A stretch of DNA of 64,000 bases from Eumeta japonica (taxonomy: Eukaryota > Arthropoda > Insecta > Lepidoptera > Psychidae). A program made the translations under genes and the position numbers. Of the stretch, positions 47,736 to 59,760 are shown piece by piece (within the stretch, counting starts at the first letter, position 1; the number at the start of each line of letters is the position of its first letter). Location of the stretch: positions 763,941-827,940 of the forward strand of contig BGZK01000076.1 in the NCBI GenBank assembly GCA_005406025.1, in the 5' to 3' direction. The notes under the pieces were generated by a model that saw only the letters and a program-made list of their open reading frames with translations, made no database searches and was not told the DNA's origin.

Positions 47736-50700
47736 CATCGAAAGAAGATTCTTAATACTAAATCATTCAACTATATCAGAAATGGTACAAATGTGATATC
47801 AAAGAACATATACACGTGCATAAGCATAGTTACACAGATAAACTCTTCTCAGAAATTTATAAAAAAAAATCAAATGAATAAAAATAAAAAATTCTAGAGG
47901 TACCTCACAAAACAAATTATTGTGTTATTATTTTAGTAATCATTTATTTTAAGGAAATCATGATATTCGTTTCTCACTTGAAAATAAAAATTTAGTGATA
48001 TTTTATTAGTAATGTATATTTTTACGTTAAATTTATTTAGTAAATGGTTCAGAATTAAAATTTTCTTTTACTTCAGTTAAGATTTGCAAAAAGGAAATAT
48101 ACTCTTTGAATCAAATGATATTCATTGAAATCTTATTTATATAAGAATTTGGGCTATTCACTTGATTACTTATAAAAAAAAAGGTAAAATTAATTGTTTA
48201 CGATAGTCTCGAAGCCAGCGTGAAGTAGGCACGTGTCGCGCGGCCGCCAGAGCTCGAATCCCGAAAGCTCGGGACACCACTGCGAGGTCGTTCGTCTTTG
48301 GGGCTCTCACGGCCTCGTTTGAGCCGCTGGTCGAAAATCGCCGAACAGATCTTTTAAAATACGGTGTCCGATAGAAATCTAATGACTGCTCATTTATCGC
48401 ATTTCTCTTGCGAAATATTTAAAATAAACAGACGTCAATGAGATATCAAACACGAAACGTATAAATCGAGAATGCGGCAATACAATAGGCCAGCATCATT
48501 TTTGCATACGTATGGACGGTCAAAAGTAAATACTTCTTCGAAATCACGCCAAACATTAAAGATATTTATGTTAGTAAGAAGGCATTTTTACGTAATTATT
48601 ATTTTTTATGCGACCATTGAGACATCAGCTGCGTAATTCACGCGTGGCATCATTCGTGAGCCTTCCGTTACGGAGTACGGTTATCTCGTAAGCGTTTCGG
48701 TAATAGACACTACTCATTCAATATCATATACAGTACAACGCGCGAATATTTGCCGCTGCGAAACTGGTCACAGAAAATGTCACACTGGCGTAAAGTAGGA
48801 GAGCGGTGGCCAAAAAAAGAGGGGTCGGGGATGCGCATCGCATCGTTCGCACGCAGGCAGTTCAGGGCGGCGGGTCTGCGCGTACATGCCTGGCCTGTAA
48901 GGAACAAGATGGCCCTTCGAGCCTGTAACCGGCGTACACATTTCGCGTAAAAATTTCACTATTACAGATCGTGCGTCTTTCGCTATTTGATCTTTTCGAC
49001 TACGTACGACCTAACGTACAATACAAAATATTCAATAAATACCCGATAAGCTTTCAATTGGGCCGATATTTTATTGATCGATGTTTTATTGCGATTGGTT
49101 GGGCTTCATTTATATGTGATCGTCTATTGTTTTGCTGTATTTGTTTATACATATAAACCCATGGGAAATTTGAAACAGAATTCGCTTTGACAGAAAATTA
49201 ATTTGTTCTGAAACCTTTGAATTTTTCTTAATATAACTCAATAATGTTTCGTAAAAGGTTGTGTTTCTTTAGTATGATGAATCTTGTTGTTTGTTCTTTA
49301 TGTTTCGATATTTTTACCTAATAACAGATGATATGTTTATGGAAATAATTCTTTTAAGTATTAATAGTAAAGATGAAGAAAAGCCTCATTAGGCTCCTAG
49401 TTAAGTAGGTAAATAACAAGTGGACATATTATTAAAAATTTTGATTTTGCAAGTTCATACGTCCTTTACCAATTTACGCTAATATATATGTACATAAGTT
49501 ATATTGTCTTACAAATCACGTTATTCGGACAAATTTTAATAAATAAGTACTATACATATACAGCAATCAAGGAGGAATAAAAAATAATACATATCTTTTT
49601 ATTTTAAACGTAAACGTCGGGAACTTTATTTTATTTACGCTGTATTATATATACAAATTCAACATTGATACAACAATAAAACAACCAACTGCTTTTAAAA
49701 TATACTCCATATTTATAATTTAACATAAAAGCCTTTATTATTATAGCGAGATTAGGTAAGAACGAACAAATTATTCTAAAACTATAATCAAGTCATTATA
49801 CAATACTTTCAACTTTTTGTAACTGAGTTATTGGGGTAGAATCATATCTATTGCATTCATATAAAAAAGAATTATTTTAGACTTAAAACTTGTTTTTAAC
49901 TGAAACGGTTTTTGATTGATTTGTTTTCATTTACGAATAATTTCAGCTGCTAGTTTCATCACATTTGCAGACTTTTTATCTCACTCTATAGCCCACTCGT
50001 AGTGTCAAATTCTGAAAATAAGCAGGATTAATTAACTTTTCGTCTGGGATTAAAAAGTCTAATACAATCATACAAGGGCCTTTTTACCTCAATGGTAGCT
50101 TGACGTTAATTTAAGGTTATGTAAAAAAAAACAATAATATACATAAAATGTAACAGTGCAATCCAAAACTTGATACTACAAACCATAATCTAAAAACTAA
50201 ACTGGCTTATGTCAAACGCATAACTATGAGAGTAAAATCTAGTAAGGTAACAAATGTTATTCACGTCAAATTTTTGGGCTGCGTGCGCACACACTTCTCA
50301 CCTATGCGAATCGGAGGTGATCATCTCACCAACTCATAAACCCAATGCAGGTGGCTGGCGGGACAGCGTGTATACTCCTTCCGCGGCGCCTCCTTACGCC
50401 TGCCACTTCACTTTCATAACGGATTTTCAGTTTCGGAAATCGGCTCGCCGGACGTGTCTACCCGCGGACCTACAAGCGCCCTTTACCTACGTGTGCATAG
50501 AGTTAGCTGCAAGTTTAGTCCGCCGCCTTCACGTTTTTGGGGTGTACTACTGTACAATGCGAAATCTTTAAATTTTTTTTTAATACCACGATCGCCACAT
50601 CCTTCGATACTTAAAGCCAATGTAATAATAGAATTATGGTTACAAATCATTGTGATCGCCAGTCGTCAATGTCATGTTTTTTTTTGTTATTCCACTGCTT

Positions 50701-50892
50701 GTTTGGAAGCGTGACAAATCTCAATATTCGTTGAGAAAATTAAAGACGTTAATAACGCATATAAGAGCCGTCCAGTAACTAAGCGACACGAATCGTAAAA
50801 CTATCGGCCCGTTGCTATGCGTGGACTCGAGTTTAAAACCTTCTATAAGTACACCATCATCCATAGTGTTGTGTGCTTCTGCATTTATAAAA
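47736..50892. other. Intergenic stretch, no gene identified
   Basis: AT-rich with GC-richer patches at 48225-48340, 48740-48930 and 50330-50470. The frames over these patches (48710-48950, 50254-50571, 50454-50714) have no recognisable domains and overlap each other. 'gagctcgaatcccgaaagct' + 'cgggacacc' at 48250 superficially resembles a tRNA T-arm but no cloverleaf forms. Confidence 0.4.
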
Positions 50893-51140
50893 TACTAGCG
50901 GACACCCGGCCGCTTTGCTGGACTTTATGGGTTACGAAAGTGAGTAAAAAAAATATGACTGTATTTTTTGATTGCTTGACTCAAAAGCTCGTTTTTTTTT
51001 ACAGTTTCTCGGAGCGGTATATCCGAATATTATGATATTAATTTTAACTTGATATATTCAAGTACTTTTGAGAAAAAAAGTTTCGACAGACAGACGAACG
51101 GATGAATAGCGAATTACTCCTATAAGAGTCGCTTTTGAAG
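50893..51140 (+). repeat. Degenerate insect dispersed repeat fragment
   Basis: The head 'actagcggacacccggccgc' + 'tttgctgg' and the tail 'gtttcgacagacagacgaac' ... 'ttactcctataagagtcgc' match the ends of a repeat type very common in insect genomes ('actagcggacccggca...' to 'cagacagacgacaaa..cctataagggttccg'). The tail is also similar to the reverse complement of the R1 5' end. Confidence 0.45.
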
Positions 51141-51553
51141 TACAGAAGCATAAACATGGTAAATATATAAAGATTATAAGGAATAAATGTTGTCACCCGG
51201 TACTTTTAGTGCGAACGAGTGGCACACGAAGTGTGTATTCGAGTATAGCGTGCATGTTCTAGCGAAATAAAACTTGTATTATATTACATCTCCTTTTCAC
51301 ATAATCGGCAGAATATAATACCGAGAAATTCTCTCGAAATCATTTCTACAGTAATATATTTCCGATCACTCGGCCGTGCAATACATCCGGACGATGCTAT
51401 TTGCATGCCACTTGGCGGTTAAGCGTAAACAAGGTCTTCGCCGCCGTCGCCGACGACACGTCAGCAAAAACACGAATAATTCATTTTAATGTCATTATTT
51501 CTTTTAAATACAAGACGATAAAGACTCATTAGGTATCTTTGGGACAGCCTGTT

Positions 51554-51573
51554 GGTACGAAGTTCCTTTCGCC
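51554..51573 (+). repeat. Isolated end of the TIR element found in mariner copy A1
   Basis: 'ggtacgaagttcctttcgcc' matches the terminal repeat 'ggaacgaagttccttcggc' of the nested element at 9403-10096. No partner end was found nearby, so the element is truncated or its other end has decayed. Confidence 0.5.
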
Positions 51574-54007
51574 ATATGTAAATATATTTTACGAATTGAA
51601 TAATTAAAATAAAATTAACTAAAACGTTTGTAAGTAATTCAATAAATAAATAAATAATAATATAAGTGAATAAATGGTAAGAAATATTTGTAAGTTGAAA
51701 TTAAACATTTATTAAAATAATCATTAAAATTCTCAAATAAAGTACTAAACACCGCCATCTGTTTTATTTATTAAAGTCTGTTAAGTTCATCAATTTTCTT
51801 AATTACGTAATCATGCAATCAATAATATATGGCACTTTTACATATCTGTAAAGCATTTATTTATTGAAAGTTAAAAATTTAATACTCTCCAGAACTTAAT
51901 CCAATAGTTTCATTTAATATTTTACGAAAACAGAAAGAGAATTATAAATGATATACAAGCACAATGATATAAGCCTTTAAAAGCGATGAGAGGTAAAATG
52001 CAACGAAAAAAAATGAAGGCGGTTGAGGAGGCTGCTTAACCCCGGCGATCGGAGAATCGAACGCTCCAATTGATTAGAAAAGTGTTCACAATTCATAAGC
52101 CATTTCCTGACTGGGCAATCTTTACGTTAGGATACGCCTAGAAGATGAGTTTAGACTGACTTGAGACTAGGTAAAGTCTCAAGTGGAGGTTATCATGTAG
52201 AGAGAGTACAGATATAGAGAATTCAAAAGAATAACACAAGTAAAAACGAGACAAGGTTATGCTAAAATATAAAGAAGTAACTAAATAAAGTTCTCGTCTC
52301 TCACTCGGCGAATGACCATTTTTGTTTGCCATACTTTGGACTGTGGTAGATAGAACTTACATGAAAATAAAATATGGTTCGTAATGACTTTGATTTTTCC
52401 TAACGGTAATTTTGGTTAATCGCTAACTATGCATAACAAAATATACAATTGAAGATAAAAAATGCAATTTATTTGTGAATAAGTAAATTGTAATTGCTTT
52501 TTTCTGTAATAACCATATTGTTTGATTTGTGTTTTAGAAACAAAATACGTATCTATATTATCCGTACTCGTAATTCGTTCGAAGAGAGAACGAAATTAAA
52601 ATAGCATTAAGAAATTTGTAGCAATACGTATACGTTTTATGCGCATACACGAATAGCTTATCCGTTCATATACTGCTGCTACGGCTTATTAAGTCAGTTT
52701 CGTCCATGATTTTATTCATAAAGTTGTTGGCGCGTGAGTGGCAACATATCTCCTGTGATTGTTGATATGTCGTTATAGCTCAGCTATGGGCATTAGTTAA
52801 TATCCATGGTAGAATAACGAAATAAAATCCATATTCTACTAATACGTTCTATATTGTTTTACAAGAAAATGTAAAATGTCTATACAATAAACTACAATTG
52901 AATTTATAATTGATTTTAATGATGTATTGACCGTAACATATTCCAATTCCTCATTTGATTTATTTAGAATAATTTCACATTGAATATCGTAATTTACAAA
53001 AAAAAAAAATGCAATTACCGAAATTTTTCAAATTGTTGTCTGGTCATTATAATAATTCTAACTCACCTAAAGCTACTACCACCTTAGATAGTCATGTTTA
53101 CGATTTGTTCAATCGTTACAGATCGTTGTGTTTTCAAATAGATGTGAACGACAAGATATACGATATAAAAAAATAAAACGAAGACATGTAACTAAAGCAC
53201 ACATCGCCTCAACGCTTAGTCGATAGACAATCAATGTCTTATAGTTAGTACGTACTTGCAGAATTTAAGCAATTTCCAATTCTAGTGCAAAAAATTTCAA
53301 CTTTAGATACTGTCTAAGATTTAGGTACTTCCGAAATTGCTACTCAAGTTTCCTCTACCTAATTCAAAATCGTAATTAAAGCACATATAACATAGGGGAC
53401 GAGGTATACCGAAGGTTAGCGGATGCTACTGTAACGAGGTGCACTGTTAAATATATATATCAGAATTCTTTAATAATCATTGTAAATACGTACATAAAAA
53501 ATGCGGCTTTCAGATATGAGCTGACGTAATCAATGTCCTATACTATTATTCTCTCACTAAGTAATAAGTAAACAAGATTGCTTTCGTTATTTTTTTTGTG
53601 CACTCGCTCTTCAGCGTGATGTGTAAAAAATTACGCAAGTCCAGTGTACAAATTAAATTTAAAATGTCATTTTATGTGGCAGAGCGGCGGTTTTATTATC
53701 TAAAAGAAATCAATTACTGATTTGGAATGATTTAAAAATTATTTAAGTCGTTTCATACTTGATATTTCGAAATGCTAATTGTCTTTCTATCAACATTGTT
53801 GCCTCTACAATGAAATCACTAAGTTATCAAAATGAAATTTAATCGTATATTTGAATTCAAAAACCGTTAGGGATCGCGATTTCAAAATTATTCTAAAATT
53901 ACGCTGTCAAAGCGAAAATTTGGACTATAACGATTCTCAAGCGATTTTCCCTCCTTCATATTTCGTATAAAGTGAAGAAAAAAAATTTTTTTTATGCAAA
54001 CCATTGG
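51574..54007. other. AT-rich stretch, no gene seen
   Basis: No motif-bearing open frames. The minus-strand frame at 52138-52332 is unrecognised. Confidence 0.45.
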
Positions 54008-55013
54008 ATTAAATAAACTCTTTGCACATTTATTGAGGACCGATGAGATTACAATAATATGGTATAATTGGACTGATCTGATGATGAAGCCAGAAGGTAG
54101 GTACAGGAACGGAATAATATATCTTAATCGTGTTTGAGGTTGTCAGAGTTGTCTTAAGATGTACTCTCACTATGAGTGAATTTCAAGGTCTGATGATGGA
54201 GCTGGAAAATAAGCACTAGTACTCCATAATAAAACAAAGAAGCCTGGCCTTATTTGGGTTTAAAGGAATTTTTTTAAGTACACTTTGGCCACAATTGGCT
54301 TTCAGGGTGTGATGATGGAGCCAAAGGGTAAACACGGGAATTACATAATGAGATAACGTATCCTAGTCGTGTTTGGAGTTGTAGAAATCGTCTTGAGATG
54401 TACTTTGACCATGAATGATTTTCAGGGTCTGATGATGCAGCCGGAAGGTATGCACTAGTACTCCATAATAGAACAATGCAGCCTAGCCGTTTAGACTTGT
54501 TGCTATTGTCGTGGAATATACTTTGCCCATGACTGATTTTCAGGTTCTGATAATGGTGCTGGGGGTTTGGAAGCTTCATCATCAAACCCTGAAAGTCGAT
54601 CATGGTCAAAATACATTTCAGGGCAATTATAACGAGCACAATTACGGTTAGGACATATTATACCGTTATTATGTTAGTTTCGGTGCCAACCGCCGGGTTC
54701 CATCATCAGACCCTGAAAGCCAATTATTGCCAAAATGCACTTTAAAAAAATCCATTAAGAACAAATACGGCAAGGTTACGTTATTCGATTATGGAGTGCT
54801 AGTGCTTACCTTTCGGCTCCATCATCAGACCCTAAAAATCACTCATTGAGAGTACATTTTAAGACAACTCTAACAAGCTCACGCACGATTAGATATATTA
54901 TTCCGTTATGGAGTTCCTGTGTCCACCTTCTGGCTCCATCGTCAGATTAGTCCAATTATACCGTATCATGGCATACAAGTCCTCGATAAGTGTACAAAGT
55001 TTTAATTTAATCG
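54008..55013. repeat. ~1 kb imperfect palindrome made of ~118-bp tandem units, head to head
   Basis: The landmark 'tctgatgatggagcc' recurs at 54077, 54189, 54308, 54428 and 54546 (spacings 112, 119, 120, 118). Its reverse complement 'ggctccatcatcaga' has CATCATC at 54577, 54701, 54820 and 54937 (spacings 124, 119, 117). The whole left half pairs with the right half: the outer ends 'tttgcacatttattgaggac' (54021) and 'gtcctcgataagtgtacaaa' (54979) are reverse complements with few mismatches, as are 'ggtataattggactgatctg' and 'cagattagtccaattatacc'. The centre lies near 54560-54575. There is no real coding sequence. The minus-strand 121-codon frame (54274-54639) only reflects the repeat. It may be a non-autonomous fold-back transposon. 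Confidence 0.9.
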
Positions 55014-57748
55014 AATGCTTTGAAGTCGATCAAAATTGAATATAAGTATAAAACTCAACAATTTCGACTCGCAAATCGATTCCGGGAATCGCAATCGATT
55101 TCTACTTTACGAAATACTTTTACGCAGTATAGCCCTGATCAATAATAATAATTGATTATCGCCAAAACCATAAATGTTAAATTCTTGTCAATACTTATAC
55201 AGACACAAACAACTGAAATTATAAATATAACGTTAAAATTGATCCGGTCAAAAAAAAAACACTCAAGATCACAACTTATAGAGTTGAAAATTGGCATGAA
55301 TGTTGGGAACACCAATACAATTTACACATGTCCTCATCGATCCCACATATGCAAAAAAATTATTGAAGGTCAAAGTTCAAAAATGAATTATTTGCATTCT
55401 TCAGCCAAACTGTAATTTTAATCATTAAAATAAGTCAGACAAAAATTTAAGATCATACAATTATCTATAAAAATTATGCTTACATTTTTTTCCTAACAAT
55501 CAGCATTTCCGAGATATAGCGATTTAAAAAGTTGAAAAAGGCTATTTCTTTCTATGAGTGAGTACGCCGCAAGGCTCTCAATTGCCTTTATATACATCAC
55601 TGGAGCCGTAACACAAGTAAAAATATTGGTGTGTGTACACTGATATATATGTATATAAGGATGGACCATGAAGTACCACATGTGTCCCAATTGTTGTGTC
55701 AAAACTAGAAATTGACACCACAGTATATACATTGAGAACAAGCTGTCAGTTTAACAAGATACAAATGCAGAGTAAAAAAGTATAGGTATTATATTTTAAA
55801 ATCGGTACACAAAAGGAAAAGATAGAGGTTTTTATCATGGGTTAGTTATGATTTTTTGAATGAAATACAAGTCTTGTATTATTCTAGAAATTATAGTAAA
55901 AAATACTATTTATAATTCACGGTCAACATTTATATACATACTGTTATATTTAAAATTAATAACACAAAGTTTCATTTCAGTAGCAAAAATAAATTGTTTA
56001 AATCAAATTATGAGGACCACCGTTAGTTAAAGTATGTCAAGTCCGGCTTAATTGATCTTTTTAAGTGTTGACCGTTACTGGTATTGAAACGTGTGTATAT
56101 TATGAAGAACACAACTTTTCAAGTTGTGAATCAATATTTCAAAAATGGTAATTCTTAGACAATGAGATTTTTATAGATAATTACATGATCTACAATTTTG
56201 ACTGACATGGAACGTAAAGTTAATTTTAAAATGACTTAGTTCAGTGATTTTAAGAGAAGTGATGGAAAAGGCCCTAAATGGCTTTAATTTAGCCATTGTG
56301 TCTTCTTTTAACCGGTTTTACCCGAACAACCGCAGTCAAGTTAGCTAAAAAATAAGGTAAGATTACAATAATTTGCATAAAGCTAAAAACGATACGAATA
56401 GTAACACCATTACAATTAGAATGCAAATAGTCCACATCCATCCCATCGGATAAAAATTATTCAATGTTAAAATTCCCAAAAATGATCATCAGCTTGGATT
56501 TTTCTTAATTCATTTAAATAGATTCATGACGTCAGTACTTTCTATGAACGAGCTTACAGATATGTTTTTTTTGTATCGATAGGTGAGAAGACAAGAATAC
56601 ATCGTTCATGAAAATCAAGAACTGATTAATTTGAAAATAGAGCCAATAACGACGAGAACTTAGTGTTGGGGGCGTGCGTCTGTTCACGTGCGTGTCAGAT
56701 AGATATGAGCTTTGTGTTTTGTAAACGTAATGGAAACACAACTTAACCATAAAACACAACTTAATTGTATGACGGTTATTATACTACAAATATCAAATTC
56801 TTTTATAATCAAAAACATATTGTACACGGGTTCGACTATACTTTTATAAAAAATATTGAACATATAAAAGATGCCTGTCTAACTAACGAAAGTAAAATGC
56901 AAATAAACTTGGCATAAGTCCAAATTTCTGACAATATTATTTGATATACTTTAAAGTTTCACAAAATTATTACGCATATGATGTGCTACAATAATATGAT
57001 TAGAATAATACGTATTATTCCATTTTTAAGAAAGTGTATTTATGATTGATACACTATTCAACTAGAGGATCATACAGGCATAGGAGTATCTAATTTTGCA
57101 ACTTTTCAGGATTGCTGGACTTCTAATGTAAATAAGAACCGATATGAATGGATGTTTTATGTGTATAATAGAGTAAACAATCTGGCTCTCAAATCAAATT
57201 CAAATTACGTCCATTTTCTGAAAAAAAATAACCATCAACTAACCAATTTTGATATTACATTACATAAATCAAGTTGACGTTGAATTTTCTGATGCAATTC
57301 TACATATAAAATTAGGTTATCAAACTAAACTATCCACTCCGAAAGGTATGGTTTTATTTCGCATAGTGCTCATGCACGATTTCAGTGATCTCGAGGTAAG
57401 ATATTCATTTATAGATCTTGATTCACGTTGCAGTAGTTGAGGGATCTCAAATATATATGTTCTCGGTGAACAAAGATTGCTATTAGTAGCAATTGAGCAG
57501 TGATATTAATCATATCCCTCCTTCTACCTAATTTAGTCATGAAATCAACTCATAAAAACGTTTAGAAAGTTTCAAAATCATAATAATATGTAGAAAATGT
57601 GAAAATTGATATCTCGGATCCTCATTATGGAGCACAACCACCTCGAAATATTTAACGTTCACACAAACTTACATACAAATCAAGCTAACATGGAAGCGTA
57701 TAGAAATATATAATACAGTTATACGACAAACTATTCTTTAATACCGTT
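55014..57748. other. AT-rich stretch, no gene seen
   Basis: The frames at 55152-55415, 55493-55741 (minus), 56532-56759 (minus) and 57249-57440 lack recognisable domains. Confidence 0.4.
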
Positions 57749-58078
57749 GTGACGAGCGAGACCGTCTTGGAGCACGAGAGCAATATCTCTCTAAGTACAG
57801 AAAAGGTACATACGATAGAGAAGACGGCTGCTCAGGAAAACTTAATCTTTTATCGACAAAGGCGACGACCGCGCGCGTCCTTTGTCCTTTTCACGTTAAC
57901 GTCCTCGGCGAGATGCGAGATTGCTTTTTGTGAGGCTACGCCCTCCTCGACAAAATACATGTTAAATCTAAACGTTGTACGTTCTCGTATACGGCATGCT
58001 TGTTCTTTTAGATTTTTGCTGCGTATACATACGGCCGATCACTTAGGTGTGTATGCAAACCTCCTCGCCCGCATATAG
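57749..58078 (+). other. Unassigned 109-codon open frame
   Basis: The longest unexplained plus-strand frame in the right half. Its composition is more even than the flanks, with Arg/Ser/Thr-rich content ('RQRRRPRASFVLFTLTSSAR'). No domain, signal peptide or membrane segment is evident and no splice-consistent neighbours are seen. It may be part of an unclassified repeat ('gaggctacgccctcctcgac' and 'caaacctcctcgcccgcata' are repeated-looking phrases) or a chance frame. Confidence 0.2.
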
Positions 58079-58380
58079 TGATCTAGGCTTTTGTAAAATA
58101 GTAATTTTTGACGTCCGTATAATCCAAAACTGTAAAAGATACAGTTTGACTTTGATAAGCTTATAAAATTAAAATGTAGTTAATATTTTTTTGTTATAAG
58201 GAGTTTCTTATACACGGCGCACTATAGTTCTGGAATTGGCCACTTACATGAAAAAAAATTAAAAAGTAATTACTACATTTGAAAATGGAATTCTTTGTTG
58301 TAGAATACAGTTTGTTTCATATAACTGTCAATTGCTTTTACATTGTGACATCATTTTAAAAATTGCATGTCTTCATCACT

Positions 58381-59710
58381 ACGGATTTAAGTCGTGAAAA
58401 TTTTCTACGATTTTAAGTGCAATTTGAGAGTTCAGCAGAGCCTCGCTCGGCTTCGAACTGCTTTTTGCGATCAAGCACCGTGCAAGACCACTATTTATAA
58501 CTGATTTGCAGAATTCGAGCATGGTCGTGTAAATGTCAGTGACGCTTTCGTGATGGCCGGCCGTCCACCGCCGCGAACAACAAAAAAATCGACGTTGTGC
58601 GCCGTATAATCGAAACGGACAACCACGTGACCTATATGAGATTCGGTCATCCTTAGACATAGGCATGAGTCAAATAAAATCAATCCTACAAAACATTTGG
58701 GTGTGAAAAGTTGTACTCTTGGTGGATCCCACAAAATTTGACTGAGACTCAAAACACGGAGCGGGTCTCTTAGTGCAATGCATGCTTACCAGATTCAAGG
58801 AAGGGACATCAAATTTGGTGTGGAAAATAGTAACAGACGACGAAATATGATTTATTGGTACGATCCCAAAACTAAGCAGCAATCGACCGTATGGGTCTAT
58901 CTAGATGGGCCAAACCAACCAGTGCGCGCGAGCGAAGCCTCTAAGCGGGTGATTGCTTTTTAATTAAAATGAACATGTTGTAACTGTTGCTTTTGAGAAT
59001 TGTCGTAGCGTGAATAGTAATTGGTACGCGATCATTTGTTTGCCGGAAGTTATTGACGATCTCCGTAAAAATGACCGTAAACATCGTACCGTCTTGCACC
59101 ACGACAATGCCAGTTTTCACACGGCCAAACAGACCAATAAGTATTTAAAGGAGAAAAATGTAGAATTTATGAGCATTCCTGCATACAGTTCTGACTTGAC
59201 ACCTTGTCACTTTTTTTTTCTCAAAAATTAAGAATCAATTACGCAGTCAACAATTTATGAGTGATTCCATTTCAGTTTGATCATAAACATTAGAATTTAT
59301 GACATAATTCGTTTAAATTATTTATTGTGACAAAAAAAAATACACAATTTACAGGCAAATTCTAGAAGTGGATATGACACGGTACGCACATTTAAGTGAT
59401 ATAATAAAAGTTTTCTCTGAGTGGCAAATTATATTAAATAAAAATAATGTTGAAATATGTTTATAATTAACACAAAAATTTCATTAATAGATTATTAATT
59501 AATTAACCGGAAGAACAAACAATACAGGACATTAACAATCACAGTTAGAATGAAATCACCCTTATACCACCAGAAGAATCGGTCGAAGAATATGAAAAAC
59601 ATGTTTCCGAGGTTACCAGGGAGGAGTGTTTTCAAAATTGGTTTATTCGTATGAAAAAGTGCATTTATGCCAACAGACAATATTTTGAGAAACATGAAAT
59701 TAATTTTTGA
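58381..59710 (+). pseudogene. mariner transposase remnant (family A, copy 2)
   Basis: Aligned with copy A1, the start codon has become ACG (58381). The DNA-binding half is frameshifted. 'VTDDE' with the first catalytic Asp can be read near 58828, 'YDPKTKQQSTVWVY' at 58860, 'ENCRSVNSNWYAIICLPEVI' near 59000, and the second Asp in 'VLHHDNASFHTAKQT' (about 59090-59135). 'PAYSSDLTPCHFFFLKN' follows: 34 residues separate the HHDNA Asp from the His that stands where the third Asp should be (Asp to His), confirming the D,D34D spacing. The frame is then broken by the insertion and resumes with 'PEESVEEYEKHVSEVTREEC' and 'NWFIRMKKCIYANRQYFEKH' to a stop at 59708-59710. It is non-functional. Confidence 0.87.
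59258..59568. mobile_element. ~310-bp insertion with short inverted ends nested in mariner copy A2
   Basis: It interrupts the transposase between 'KNQLRSQQFMSDS' and 'PEESVEEYEKH', which are adjacent apart from a few residues in this family. The ends 'gtgattccatttcagtttga' and, reverse complemented, 'gtgatttcattctaactgtg' are similar at about 14 of 20 positions, in the manner of a MITE. It is AT-rich and non-coding. Exact borders and the target duplication are uncertain. Confidence 0.5.
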
Positions 59711-59760
59711 CCATTCATGGTAATTTTTTCTTATCCATTCCAGAAATTTTCAGTGCGCCC

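Larger units (their letters stand above)
58213..59760 (+). mobile_element. mariner-like DNA transposon, family A copy 2, with a nested insertion
   Basis: The left end 'TA-cacggcgcactatagttctg-gaattgg' and the right end, reverse complemented 'TA-gggcgcactgaaaatttctg-gaatgg', are terminal inverted repeats flanked by TA at 58211-58212 and 59761-59762. Total length is 1,548 bp. Removing the ~310 bp insertion at 59258-59568 gives about 1.24 kb, the normal mariner length, so no large deletion has occurred. Confidence 0.87.

Noticed and set aside
48245..48300. Possible tRNA gene ('ctcgaatccc' T-arm-like wording)
   Set aside because: No matching acceptor, D or anticodon stems could be built around it.
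54274..54639. 121-codon minus-strand open frame
   Set aside because: It runs through the ~118-bp tandem units of the palindrome and repeats with them. No protein family is seen.
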